64,000 nucleotides of DNA from JAITVM01 sp031551135 (lineage in GTDB: Bacteria; Bacillota; Clostridia; Lachnospirales; JAITVM01): the NCBI GenBank assembly GCA_031551135.1, contig JAVBOA010000007.1, positions 25,368-89,367 on the forward strand, written 5' to 3'. Shown piece after piece: positions 53,821 through 62,509 of the stretch (position 1 is the first letter of the stretch; each line of letters opens with the position of its first letter). Made by a program: the position numbers and the translations under genes. The notes below the pieces were generated by a model. The model was not told the DNA's origin. It searched no databases and was given only the letters and a program-made list of their open reading frames with translations.

Positions 53821-54459
53821 CTAAAAAATTCTGATAATAGCTGTAAAAATCAGCAAAAGCCCGGAAAGTCCAAGAATATAATTTTCTTTTATATTTTTGA
53901 AAACAAAGCAAGACCCGAGTATTGACCCCGAATTTATAAACAAAATCTGCATTATTGCTACCGCAAGCGGAAAAATAATATTATCTATTCCAATCGAAAC
54001 CGAGGCCATCGCCGCGCCTATGGAATCTATACAAAGTGCAAGTCCTATATAAATCGCCTCTAAGGCTTCGATTGTTTTGGAATTATTTAAATCTCCGGAT
54101 TTCGGGTCACGAATTATTTTTATCGTTATAGAATACGAATTTATTATGAACGAAAGAATTTTGCCTTCATAATCTTTGGCTGGCTCTTTTGGATTTTCTT
54201 TTTTCCGGCTTTGGAAAATAATCAAAATTCCCATAATAATCAGCATTCCGATACCGATTATTTTGAAAACAAGCGGCGGTATAAATTGACTGATAAATTT
54301 TCCGAAAAAAACAAAAAGAATTGTAACTAAAAACGAGATTATTCCTATAATAATACTTGCCATAAATGGAATTTTAATTTTTTTAAGCCCGTACGACATC
54401 CCAACAGAAAAAGCATCTATGCTCAAAGATAACGCCAAAAGAAATAACGAAAAATACAT
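53821..54459 (-). CDS. ytaF: Sporulation membrane protein YtaF (MntP-related)
   Basis: A 212-residue membrane protein with six hydrophobic segments split by a charged loop after the third. LALSLSIDAFSVGMSYGLKKIKI and IGLALCIDSIGAAMASVSIG are the two repeated halves of the MntP/YtaF fold, and the loop RDPKSGDLNNSKTIEALEAI is typical of YtaF. YtaF is expressed in sporulation in Bacillus; transport of a metal is likely but unproven. Confidence 0.9.
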   Translation of the reverse strand: MYFSLFLLALSLSIDAFSVGMSYGLKKIKIPFMASIIIGIISFLVTILFVFFGKFISQFIPPLVFKIIGIGMLIIMGILIIFQSRKKENPKEPAKDYEGKILSFIINSYSITIKIIRDPKSGDLNNSKTIEALEAIYIGLALCIDSIGAAMASVSIGIDNIIFPLAVAIMQILFINSGSILGSCFVFKNIKENYILGLSGLLLIFTAIIRIF

Positions 54460-54623
54460 ATCATCACCTACAAAAAAATAAAATATTATACTATTTTCAA
54501 TATAAAGAAAAATGAAAATATTATCATATTACTATATGCCCAAAATAATTTTTCGAGATAAAATCATATATCTGACAAGCTCTGAATATATTTATACAAA
54601 ACATTTAAGGAGCTGATGATAAA

Positions 54624-57314
54624 ATGAATCCCGAAAATAAGACTGTAAGGGACGTATTAGCGTATTATGGTACAGATTCGGAATATGGTTTGAGCAATAA
54701 ACAAGTAGAAGAAAATCGTTCCAGATTCGGCCGCAATAAATTGAAAGACCATAAGAAAGTTTCCATTATCGTAAAATTTTTTATGCAATTTAATGATTTT
54801 ATGATAGTCATATTATTGATTGCGGCGGCGGTCTCGTTTTTTATTTCGTATCTAAAAAACGAAGTCGACTTTTTAGACCCGATTATAATTCTGGCCATTG
54901 TTACAATGAATGCGGTTCTTGGGGTTCTGCAAGAAAGCAAAGCCGAAAAAGCCCTTGAAGCCTTGAAAAAAATGTCCGCTCCAATGGCTAAAGTAATTCG
55001 CGCATCAAATATAAAAATGGTCACCGCCGAAGAACTTGTTCCCGGCGATATTATACTTTTAGAAAGCGGTGATTTCGTCCCCGCTGACGCTAGACTTATT
55101 TCTTCTAGTAATCTGAAAGCCGAAGAATCTGCCTTGACCGGCGAATCTCTGCCCGTTGAAAAAGAAGCGGATATTTTAATAAACCCCAATTCCGCAATCG
55201 GTGACAGAAAAAATATGGTTTATTCATCAAGCAGCGTTTCCGCCGGAAAAGCCAAAGCGATTGTTTGTTTTACAGGAATGGAAACAGAAGTTGGAAAAAT
55301 AGCAGATATGATTATTTCGGACGAGTCTCCGCAAACTCCGCTTCAGAAAAAATTAGAGCAAACCGGAAAAACTTTGGGTATCGGCGCGCTTTTAATTTGT
55401 GGAATTATTTTTGTTTTGGGAATTTTTAAACATATGGAACCTTTCGAAATGTTCATGACTTCGGTGTCTTTGGCTGTTGCCGCAATTCCGGAGGGTTTGC
55501 CCGCTATCGTTACAATTATGCTTGCCATAGGCGTTCAGCGCATGGCGCGCGAAAAAGCCATAATCAGAAAACTTCCCGCTGTGGAAACTTTGGGCAGTGC
55601 AAATGTAATCTGCTCCGACAAGACCGGGACTTTGACCCAAAATAAAATGAAAGTCGTTGAAATCGCCGACACGAATGGAAAATTAAGTTCCACAAGCGAA
55701 AAAAATAAGACTATTTTGGAATATGCATCTCTATGCAATGATTCGTCTATTTCGGCTTTTGGTGATATTATCGGAGACCCAACGGAATCTTCAATAATAA
55801 TCGCCGCTTCATCGCTTGAGCTTGACAAAAAAGAATTGGATTTGAAATTTGCACGCGTTGGTGAAATACCTTTTGATTCTAAACGAAAATTAATGTCAAC
55901 AATACATAAAATCAATGACGGATTTCTGATAATAACTAAAGGCGCACCCGATGTATTGATAAAAAAATGTACTGAATATCTGGAAGGTGACCGCGTTTCA
56001 GCAATGAATTTATCAAAATACAATTCGCTTAATAAAATTAATTCGCAAATGGCAGAAAAAGCTCTGCGGGTTCTTGGCGTAGCATACAAAAAAGTTAAAA
56101 ATTTTCCGGATAAATATAATGAGGATACTATCGAAAATAATTTAACTTACATGGGATTTATCGGAATAATCGATCCGCCTCGTGAAGAAGCGTATGATGC
56201 CGTTAAGACTTGTAAAAAAGCCGGAATAAAGCCTGTTATGGTAACAGGAGACCATATTATAACCGCAAAAGCGATTGCAGAAAAATTGGGAATTTTGGAA
56301 GACGGCGATAAAGCCATGACCGGCGACGAACTTAATAATCTTTCTCAGGAAGAATTGAATAATATAATCGAAGAATATTCAGTTTTTGCAAGGCTGGCGC
56401 CTGAGCATAAAGTGCGGATAGTAAAAGCTTTTCAAAGCAGGGGCGATATTGTTGCGATGACGGGCGACGGAGTGAATGACGCGCCGGCTTTAAAGGCCGC
56501 CGATATCGGCTGTGCGATGGGAATAAACGGAACTGATGTTGCGAAAGGTGCCGCTGATATGGTTTTGGCGGACGATAATTTTGCCACTATTGTCTGCGCT
56601 GTAAAAGAAGGCCGCGGAATTTATTCGAATATTCGAAAAGCCGTGCATTTTCTTTTGTCCAGTAATATAGGCGAAATTATAACAATACTCGTTGCGATTT
56701 TGATCGGATTTGATACACCGCTTTTGGCGATTCAATTATTATGGGTAAATCTCGTTACAGATTCACTTCCGGCAATCGCATTGGGTCTCGAGCCGCCGGA
56801 AAAAGGAATCATGCAAAGAAAACCGTTCAGCTCACAAAAATCGCTTTTTGCCGACGGACTTTGGTCAAGAATAATTTGTGAAGGTCTGATGGTTGGATTT
56901 TTGGCTTTGATTGCGTTTGGAATCGGAGCTGTATATTATGATTTTGGATCAGTACCCGAAATCGGGAGGACTATGGCTTTTTCCACATTGAGTATCAGCC
57001 AGCTTGTACACGCTTTTAACATGCGCTCGGATAAATCAATTCTAAGATTAAATTTATTTGAAAATATTTATTTGGTTTACGCGTTTATAATCGGCGTTAT
57101 TTTGCAGGTTTTAGTGATCACGATCGAGCCGCTTGCCGTTATTTTCAAGGTAAAACCGCTGTCTTTAGAAAATTGGTTTACGGTTGTATTGCTTTGCTTA
57201 ATGCCTATTGTTATTGTTGAATTGGAAAAATTCTTTACTTCAGATGAAAAAGAAGCAAGTAAATTTAAAATTTTTGATAAAAGCAAATCGGAATTAAAAA
57301 AAATGAAAAGCTGA
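54624..57314 (+). CDS. Calcium-type P-type ATPase (P2A family)
   Basis: An 896-residue cation pump with about ten membrane segments. ALTGESLPVEKEA (actuator TGES), AIPEGLP in M4 (ion-binding), CSDKTGTLTQNKMKV (phosphorylated Asp near residue 333), MVTGDHIITAKAIA and MTGDGVNDAPALKAADIG (hinge) are intact. LWVNLVTDSLPAIALGLEPPEKGIM in M6 gives the N..D pair of Ca2+ pumps. It exports Ca2+ from the cytoplasm. RBS AAGGAG precedes ATG 54624. It is a single-gene unit. Confidence 0.95.
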   Translation: MNPENKTVRDVLAYYGTDSEYGLSNKQVEENRSRFGRNKLKDHKKVSIIVKFFMQFNDFMIVILLIAAAVSFFISYLKNEVDFLDPIIILAIVTMNAVLGVLQESKAEKALEALKKMSAPMAKVIRASNIKMVTAEELVPGDIILLESGDFVPADARLISSSNLKAEESALTGESLPVEKEADILINPNSAIGDRKNMVYSSSSVSAGKAKAIVCFTGMETEVGKIADMIISDESPQTPLQKKLEQTGKTLGIGALLICGIIFVLGIFKHMEPFEMFMTSVSLAVAAIPEGLPAIVTIMLAIGVQRMAREKAIIRKLPAVETLGSANVICSDKTGTLTQNKMKVVEIADTNGKLSSTSEKNKTILEYASLCNDSSISAFGDIIGDPTESSIIIAASSLELDKKELDLKFARVGEIPFDSKRKLMSTIHKINDGFLIITKGAPDVLIKKCTEYLEGDRVSAMNLSKYNSLNKINSQMAEKALRVLGVAYKKVKNFPDKYNEDTIENNLTYMGFIGIIDPPREEAYDAVKTCKKAGIKPVMVTGDHIITAKAIAEKLGILEDGDKAMTGDELNNLSQEELNNIIEEYSVFARLAPEHKVRIVKAFQSRGDIVAMTGDGVNDAPALKAADIGCAMGINGTDVAKGAADMVLADDNFATIVCAVKEGRGIYSNIRKAVHFLLSSNIGEIITILVAILIGFDTPLLAIQLLWVNLVTDSLPAIALGLEPPEKGIMQRKPFSSQKSLFADGLWSRIICEGLMVGFLALIAFGIGAVYYDFGSVPEIGRTMAFSTLSISQLVHAFNMRSDKSILRLNLFENIYLVYAFIIGVILQVLVITIEPLAVIFKVKPLSLENWFTVVLLCLMPIVIVELEKFFTSDEKEASKFKIFDKSKSELKKMKS

Positions 57315-57337
57315 TTTTTTCATTTGTAAGATTCATT

Positions 57338-57525
57338 ATAGCGGTTTGATTTTTTAATGGCAAAATATTATACTATTTATACTATTTTCATTATTAAGGA
57401 TAGAAAAAAATATTTCATTTCACGCTTGAAGCATGCGTGAAACGCTCCGCTGTGAAAAATTTTTTTCTACTTATCAAAATGAAAATAGTATTACCTTTTA
57501 AAGAATAGAAAAAATCAAACCGCTA
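57338..57525. repeat. Repeat A, copy 5, split by a repeat B
   Basis: The left arm TAGCGGTTTGATTTTTTAATG (57338-57358) and the right arm AAAAAATCAAACCGCTA (57509-57525) belong to one family A element. Between them sits a complete B element (57379-57491) plus short joins; ATACTATTT is duplicated at the left junction (57370 and 57379). Confidence 0.8.
57379..57491 (+). repeat. Repeat B, long copy 1 (113 bp, nested in repeat A)
   Basis: Ends ATACTATTTTCAT and ATGAAAATAGTAT. Central hairpin TTTCACGC / GCGTGAAA (57418-57425 and 57435-57442) with a 9-base loop, flanked by GAAAAAAATATTTC and GAAAAATTTTTTTC. The whole element can fold into one long hairpin. Confidence 0.88.
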
Positions 57526-57529
57526 TATG

Positions 57530-57570
57530 ATACTATTTCCATTTTCTATCTTTTAGCATGGAAATAGTAT
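57530..57570. repeat. Short repeat B (41 bp)
   Basis: ATACTATTTCCAT ... ATGGAAATAGTAT with TTCTATCTTTTAGC in between. It is an internal-deletion form of the B element and nearly identical to the one at 21681. It starts five bases after the split repeat A. Confidence 0.78.
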
Positions 57571-57587
57571 AAAATTAATTTCGGTGT

Positions 57588-57872
57588 TTAATCATAAAGA
57601 TCATCTAAAACGTCGTTTAAAGAAATAGGCGTAACTAGATTGTCTGCTAAAAGTTTTATTATTTTTATTACTTTATTGTATGAATACGATAGCTTCAAAG
57701 CTTGTTCGTCGTCATACGGAACTTCTTTTCTGCCTTCGCTGAGAAAGCTGTCTATCTCAACGCCATAAACTGTTGAACCTTCAAATTTACAAGAAGTAAT
57801 ATAGTATTTTAAAATTCCTCGTTTGTTCTGCGAATTACAAAAACTTCTAGTTGTTACAAGTTCCTTAAACAT
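57588..57872 (-). CDS. DUF6514-like small protein
   Basis: A 94-residue protein. YGVEIDSFLSEGR, a central YNKVIKIIKLLADNLVTPISLNDVLDDLYD helix and the short size fit the DUF6514 family of Clostridia, whose role is unknown. No cysteine motif or membrane segment. It is flanked by two long repeat B copies (57379 and 57986) and a short one, and a GGGGGGAA-type RBS lies upstream. Confidence 0.72.
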   Translation of the reverse strand: MFKELVTTRSFCNSQNKRGILKYYITSCKFEGSTVYGVEIDSFLSEGRKEVPYDDEQALKLSYSYNKVIKIIKLLADNLVTPISLNDVLDDLYD

Positions 57873-57985
57873 ATTTATATGTTCCCCCCATAATAATCAA
57901 TTATGATTATTTTTTGTAAATCAATTATCTACCGGTTGTATTTTTTGTAGCATTATTTCTATTTACATAGGCAATTTTAAAACTC

Positions 57986-58099
57986 ATACTATTTTCAATA
58001 TAAAGGATAGAAAAAAATATTTCATTTCGCGCCAGAAGCATTGCGCGAAACGCTCCACTGTGAAAAATTTTTTTCTACTTATCAAAATGAAAATAGTAT
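57986..58099 (+). repeat. Repeat B, long copy 2 (114 bp)
   Basis: Ends ATACTATTTTCA and TGAAAATAGTAT. Central hairpin TTTCGCGC / GCGCGAAA (58025-58032 and 58043-58050) replaces the arms of copy 1 with pairing kept. Same orientation as copy 1; the two flank the DUF6514 gene. Confidence 0.88.
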
Positions 58100-58178
58100 C
58101 AATAAAAACTAAATCGAAACCACCTTGTTTTGTATTCTGCCAATCATCGTGTATTGTAATGCTATTTTTAAAATTTTT

Positions 58179-59447
58179 CTAAAGTATATAATTTTTTAAT
58201 TTTCCAAGCACTTCTTCGTTTCCGACTAAAGAAAGATATATTCCGCTTTCTCTGTATTCCTCTTCCAGCACTATGCTGTTAGAATGAATATATGACAGTA
58301 AAGACAGATTATCAAACGGAAGCAAAACTTCTACTTTTTTTCCCATATTGTTTAATATCTTTTCAATTTCCGAAAAAAGTTTATCAATCCCCTCTCCCGA
58401 AATCGCCGAAGTATTCACAATTGCCTGCGACGGCCAATCGACCGAGCCGATAAAGTTTTCATACAAATCAACTTTATTTAAAGCAAGAATAATCGGTTTA
58501 TCACCGCATTTCAGTTCGTTTATCGTCTCTGTAACAGTTTTGATTTGATTTAAATAATATTTGTTAGAAATATCTACAACATGGATTAAAATATCCGAGT
58601 ATAAAAGTTCTTCTAAAGTAGCATTGAAAGCTTTGATTAAGGTATGCGGAAGTTTTTGAATAAATCCAACAGTATCCGTAATCAAAATTTCACGATTGCC
58701 GGGAAGCTTAATTTTTCTTGTTGTTGTATCGAGAGTAGCAAAAAGCTTGTCCTCCGATAAAACTCCGGCATCTGTAATTTGGTTCATAAGTGTTGATTTT
58801 CCAGCATTTGTATAACCAACTAGCGAAACAACAGGTAATCCTTCTTTTATTCGTTTTTCTCTTTGAGTTTTACGTTTTTGCTTAATTTGAATTATGTCTT
58901 TTTCTAATTCATCAATACGGGCTTTTATATGCCTTCTGTCGGTTTCTAATTTCTTCTCGCCCGGCCCTCTTGAACCAATCACTCCTTTTGCCCCTCCGGC
59001 TTGTCTGGATAAAACCTTGCCCATTCCAATAAGTCTGCTGGAATTATATTTTAACTGAGCCAGCTCGACCTGTGCTTTGCCTTCGGCAGACAACGCGCGC
59101 TTAGCAAAAATATCAAGAATCAGCATTGTGCGGTCAATAACTTTTATATTTAACATTTCGAAAAGATTTTTTATTTGAACGTTGGATAGTTCGTCGTCAC
59201 AAATAATCAAATCCGCATTAAATAAAGCGATGTAGTCCACAAGCTCTTGAATTTTGCCTTTTCCAAAATAAGTCGTGTTGTGTGCTGCCTCCCGCTTCTG
59301 AGTCATTTCACCGAGAACTTCCACATCTGCCGTACGGGCCAGCTCATTTAACTCTAAAAAGCTTTCTGTTAAATCATTTTCACCCGTATCGATTCCGATA
59401 AGTATTGCTTTTTCTGTCTCATCTCTTGTTTCATGTAAGTTTGACAT
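58179..59447 (-). CDS. hflX: GTPase HflX
   Basis: About 422 residues. The N-terminal HflX domain (TYFGKGKIQELVDYI, ADLIICDDELSNVQIKNL, VIDRTMLILDIFAKRA), the glycine-rich linker SRLIGMGKVLSRQAGGAKGVIGSRGPGEKKLETDRR and the GTPase domain (G1 GYTNAGKSTL, G3 DTVGF, G4 NKVD) are complete. HflX splits stalled or hibernating 70S ribosomes. ATG 59447 follows AAGGAAGG; the frame is open to 59558 without homology. Confidence 0.96.
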   Translation of the reverse strand: MSNLHETRDETEKAILIGIDTGENDLTESFLELNELARTADVEVLGEMTQKREAAHNTTYFGKGKIQELVDYIALFNADLIICDDELSNVQIKNLFEMLNIKVIDRTMLILDIFAKRALSAEGKAQVELAQLKYNSSRLIGMGKVLSRQAGGAKGVIGSRGPGEKKLETDRRHIKARIDELEKDIIQIKQKRKTQREKRIKEGLPVVSLVGYTNAGKSTLMNQITDAGVLSEDKLFATLDTTTRKIKLPGNREILITDTVGFIQKLPHTLIKAFNATLEELLYSDILIHVVDISNKYYLNQIKTVTETINELKCGDKPIILALNKVDLYENFIGSVDWPSQAIVNTSAISGEGIDKLFSEIEKILNNMGKKVEVLLPFDNLSLLSYIHSNSIVLEEEYRESGIYLSLVGNEEVLGKLKNYIL

Positions 59448-59636
59448 ATTTACCTTCCTTTTTATAAATGTATAGAAAAATTTTAGCAATCTCAAAAAAA
59501 TACAATATAAATAAAATTTATTTCTTAAGTTGTTTGTTGAATATAAATATGATATCACAAAGAAACCAAGATTATCATCAAATTTAAATTAAAGGTAATG
59601 AAAAAGATAAAGTTTTACGAGGAGTTATATTGATTA

Positions 59637-59679
59637 ATACTATTTCTATTATTTTCTATATTTAGTATGAAAATAGTAT
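59637..59679. repeat. Short repeat B (43 bp)
   Basis: ATACTATTTCTAT ... TATGAAAATAGTAT, with TTTCTATATTTAG in the middle as in the 57530 and 21681 elements. Confidence 0.7.
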
Positions 59680-59842
59680 AATATGAATTAGATGCATATA
59701 TTATAACACAATGTAGATTAATTTAAACAAACTAACAGTATTTTTTTATTTTATCCATAATTATTATATTTATCATAATGTGTATAAAATGTATATTCAT
59801 GTCGAATTAATTTTCATAATAATCTTTAGCAGTTTAGCAAAT

Positions 59843-59862
59843 AAAAAAGGCGCGTATGCGCC
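59843..59862 (-). terminator. Terminator of the DUF3298 gene
   Basis: On the minus strand GGCGC-ATAC-GCGCC followed by six T, 24 bases after the stop at 59886. Confidence 0.85.
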
Positions 59863-59885
59863 AAAATATTAAAAAATGCCCGAAT

Positions 59886-60539
59886 TTATGGTTTTAAAAG
59901 CTCCGGATTTATAATAAAGTATTGAGGACCGGCAACATAAGGTGCAATTGTGTAAACAGGATATAAAATTTGCAGTCCTTTTGGTGTCAAATTGTAATTA
60001 TCAGGATTATATTCTTTCCTGATCAAAGAGGCAACATCATCAAAGTAGATGTTATTTCCGGCTTTTTTATTCTCCTCCACCTGTCTTTCGACCTCTTTAA
60101 TTATGTTTTCATCAATTTTAGGATTTTTGAAAATATCATGAATTGTTAATTTTTTTCCGCTTTTCAAATCCCATGTTCCCGGAGAATAGATTGTATTTCC
60201 GTGCGCGCCGCCTAAATATTCATAAACGCTTAATATTATCGATAAAATATCATTTTTATTATACAAAATATCAAATTCCTGAATAATTTGATATGGTGCG
60301 AATTGCCTTTCTTTATTTATATCATAATTTTGTTTTGCGTAGATATAATATTCGCTCAAAATCGTTTTATATAGCGAAGATGTCAATTCATCATAGTATT
60401 TATTAATTCCTTCGATCCGGTACATAGGATTTGTCTCGGACAGACATGGATATTTAAGGCTAAAATGCAGCATATCTTTATCATCATATTTTAGAGTGTC
60501 TTTTTTCAAAAGCGTTAATACTTCAATACTGTTTTCCAA
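59886..60539 (-). CDS. DUF3298/DUF4163-type (RsiV/PdaC-like) protein
   Basis: About 217 residues with the core HFSLKYPCLSETNP, FDILYNKNDILSIILSVYEYLGGAHGNT and LKSGKKLTIHDIFKN, typical of the DUF3298 domain of anti-sigma factor RsiV and PdaC. In RsiV this domain binds lysozyme. The usual membrane helix or signal peptide is missing with this start. TTG 60539, nine bases after GGAGAG, gives the family N-terminus; the frame is open to 60665 through an eroded repeat A. Confidence 0.8.
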   Translation of the reverse strand: MENSIEVLTLLKKDTLKYDDKDMLHFSLKYPCLSETNPMYRIEGINKYYDELTSSLYKTILSEYYIYAKQNYDINKERQFAPYQIIQEFDILYNKNDILSIILSVYEYLGGAHGNTIYSPGTWDLKSGKKLTIHDIFKNPKIDENIIKEVERQVEENKKAGNNIYFDDVASLIRKEYNPDNYNLTPKGLQILYPVYTIAPYVAGPQYFIINPELLKP

Positions 60540-60588
60540 ATAAAAAACTCTCCTTTCAAAAATAATTTCAAATTTATTTTCGCAATAC

Positions 60589-60615
60589 AGCTGTTTGATT
60601 TTAAACCAAACCGCT
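60589..60615. repeat. Eroded repeat A arm pair
   Basis: AGCTGTTTGATTTTAAACCAAACCGCT resembles a collapsed copy of the 39-bp element at 52852. Another right arm (AAAAATTAAACCGCTGTATA) lies at 60740-60759 just before the HD-GYP gene. Confidence 0.45.
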
Positions 60616-60766
60616 CTATTATAATATATTCCGCTCAAACATCTTATGTTCTGTGAATTTGGCAAATTTTATAATTCGAGTATTAGCATAATGCGCAATA
60701 AATCCGATAAATAATGAAGTACAATAAAGCTTTTGTTCAGAAAAATTAAACCGCTGTATAGGGGTT

Positions 60767-61711
60767 ATGAAATTGAATACATATAAAACAGACTCCAGAT
60801 TTGGCTATATTGTGATTGACCCGCAATATAATATAATTTATATGAATGATTATTTTAAAAAGAAGCTGACTACCGACAGTTCTAATTTTTTTGCAAAAAA
60901 ATGTTTTTATTTTTGTAACGGCGGCACTCCCTGCAGCGAATGTGTAGCCGAAAAGTCTATGGATTCGCACAGCACAGAGCGAATTACACGCCGTATTGTT
61001 TATCCAAACGGAGAAGATATTTATGCAGATATTATGTCGGTTCCGATTTTAGATTCCGAGCACAAATTACAATCGATTATAGAAATTTTCATCGATAAAA
61101 CGGAAGAATTAGAGCTGAAAAATTCGCTCGAAAAAACTTATATGCTTTTGGTCGATTCTATATCAAAAGTTCTGGCCAAAAAAGACAGGTACACTGCTTT
61201 TCATTCGGCGAATGTAAAACATTATTCCTTATATTTGGCCCGATATTTTAATTTAAACGAAGCCGACCAGAAAAAAATTTTTATTGCCGCAAGTTTGCAT
61301 GATATCGGAAAAATAGCAATCCCAAAATCTATTTTATCAAAACCTTCCGCTCTTACCGGAGAGGAATTTAATATTTTAAAAAAGCACCCCATTATCGGCG
61401 CTAATTTGCTTTCAAAAATTACATATTTCAAGGATATTGTTGAAATAGTAGAATATCACCACGAAAAAGTTGACGGAACCGGTTATCCTTATGGTTTAAA
61501 AGGGTCCGAAATTCCATTTATGGCTCAAATAGTATGCGTCGCAGATGCTTTTGATGCCCTGACGACTAACCGAATATACCGAAAAGCCATGAGTGTGGAA
61601 TATGCTGTCGACGAAATAAAAAAAGCTTCCGGTACACAATTTGACAAGCAAATAGCCGATGCATTTGTGTATTTGGTTGAAAATGAAATCATAAAACCGA
61701 TTTATATGTAA
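60767..61711 (+). CDS. PAS domain plus HD-GYP phosphodiesterase
   Basis: A 314-residue protein. Residues 1-120 form a PAS-like sensor with a Cys cluster CFYFCNGGTPCSEC (C-x3-C-x6-C-x2-C) that may hold a metal, heme or redox switch. Residues 130-314 are an HD-GYP domain: HSANVKHYS, LHDIGKIAIP, HPIIGANL, HHEKVDGTGYPYGLKG and DAFDALTTNR. Such domains degrade cyclic di-GMP. There is no membrane segment. The start is uncertain: ATG 60767 has its GGGG only a few bases away, so TTG 60773 is an alternative. Confidence 0.9.
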   Translation: MKLNTYKTDSRFGYIVIDPQYNIIYMNDYFKKKLTTDSSNFFAKKCFYFCNGGTPCSECVAEKSMDSHSTERITRRIVYPNGEDIYADIMSVPILDSEHKLQSIIEIFIDKTEELELKNSLEKTYMLLVDSISKVLAKKDRYTAFHSANVKHYSLYLARYFNLNEADQKKIFIAASLHDIGKIAIPKSILSKPSALTGEEFNILKKHPIIGANLLSKITYFKDIVEIVEYHHEKVDGTGYPYGLKGSEIPFMAQIVCVADAFDALTTNRIYRKAMSVEYAVDEIKKASGTQFDKQIADAFVYLVENEIIKPIYM

Positions 61712-61736
61712 TACTATTTTCAGTTTGAAACAGCAT

Positions 61737-61763
61737 AAAAAGTCCACGCAGCGTGGAGTTTTA
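61737..61763 (+). terminator. Probable terminator of the HD-GYP gene
   Basis: AAAGTCCACG-CAG-CGTGGAGTTTT, a compact stem with a short T tract, about 30 bases after the stop. ATACTATTTTCAG just before it resembles one end of repeat B. Confidence 0.6.
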
Positions 61764-61873
61764 CTAAATCTTCTTTTCTCAAAGCCGTGGATTGTAATAT
61801 CAGAAAACTGCGATATAATTAATTGTATATCATAGTTTATACAATCCTTTTCGGAGAGTTAGGAGGTTTTTTT

Positions 61874-62380
61874 ATGGATAACAAAAAAATCGGTGCGTTC
61901 ATTTCCACGCGAAGAAAAGCTTTAGGAATGACTCAATCACAATTGGCGGATATTTTATGTGTCAGCAACAAGGCGGTTTCAAAATGGGAAACCGGCGAAG
62001 GTTACCCCGATATTTTGACTATACCCGAACTTTGCAAAGCGGTTAAAATAACAGCAGACGAATTTTTCGAGGGCGAATTAAAAGGCGCTTCAAAATATGA
62101 AAAAGACGATAGCTATGCAGAAAACAGCAATGACCGTACAAGCGGCGGCATTGAAATTATTGAATACAAAAGAAGTTCGCCAAAAATTAAAATCTTCGGT
62201 TACGCTTTTGGCATATTATTAGCCTTTGGAATTATTTTAACTTTAACTTCAACAGTAAGCTTCTCAATTTTACCGAGGTCCGGATTTTCGGAATTTTCGG
62301 ACAATGTCGCAGCTTCGGCCGAAGTTCCTACGAAGCCAGAAGTTGTTGAATATCCGGAAACTTCAGCGCCATCCGAATAA
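61874..62380 (+). CDS. XRE-family regulator with a membrane anchor
   Basis: About 168 residues. Residues 1-65 are a lambda-repressor-type HTH (IGAFISTRRKALGMTQSQLADILCVSNKAVSKWETGEGYPD). A charged linker leads to one membrane helix (IFGYAFGILLAFGIILTLTS) and an acidic, Pro/Ser-rich outer tail. The layout suggests a membrane-tethered regulator sensing an envelope signal; its targets are unknown. ATG 61874 follows AGGAGG; the frame is open from 61823. Confidence 0.9.
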   Translation: MDNKKIGAFISTRRKALGMTQSQLADILCVSNKAVSKWETGEGYPDILTIPELCKAVKITADEFFEGELKGASKYEKDDSYAENSNDRTSGGIEIIEYKRSSPKIKIFGYAFGILLAFGIILTLTSTVSFSILPRSGFSEFSDNVAASAEVPTKPEVVEYPETSAPSE

Positions 62381-62442
62381 AGATAAATATTTTTTATAAA
62401 CTTTTATGAACAGATTCTGATTTCAAATATGACGTATATTTT

Positions 62443-62500
62443 CATGGTTCGCCATTCTTATAATACGGCTCATTGTATCGGTAAGTTAGCGAACCGTGAA
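62443..62500. other. Inverted repeat between convergent genes
   Basis: CATGGTTCGC and GCGAACCGTG (one mismatch) enclose about 38 bases with further ATACGG/TATCGG symmetry. Possibly a shared terminator, but T runs are lacking. Confidence 0.4.
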
Positions 62501-62509
62501 AAATTCTTA

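Larger units (their letters stand above)
59448..59885. other. Upstream region of hflX and downstream of the DUF3298 gene
   Basis: About 440 AT-rich bases holding a short repeat B (59637-59679) and the terminator of the DUF3298 gene (59843-59862). No open frame with an RBS was seen. Confidence 0.45.
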
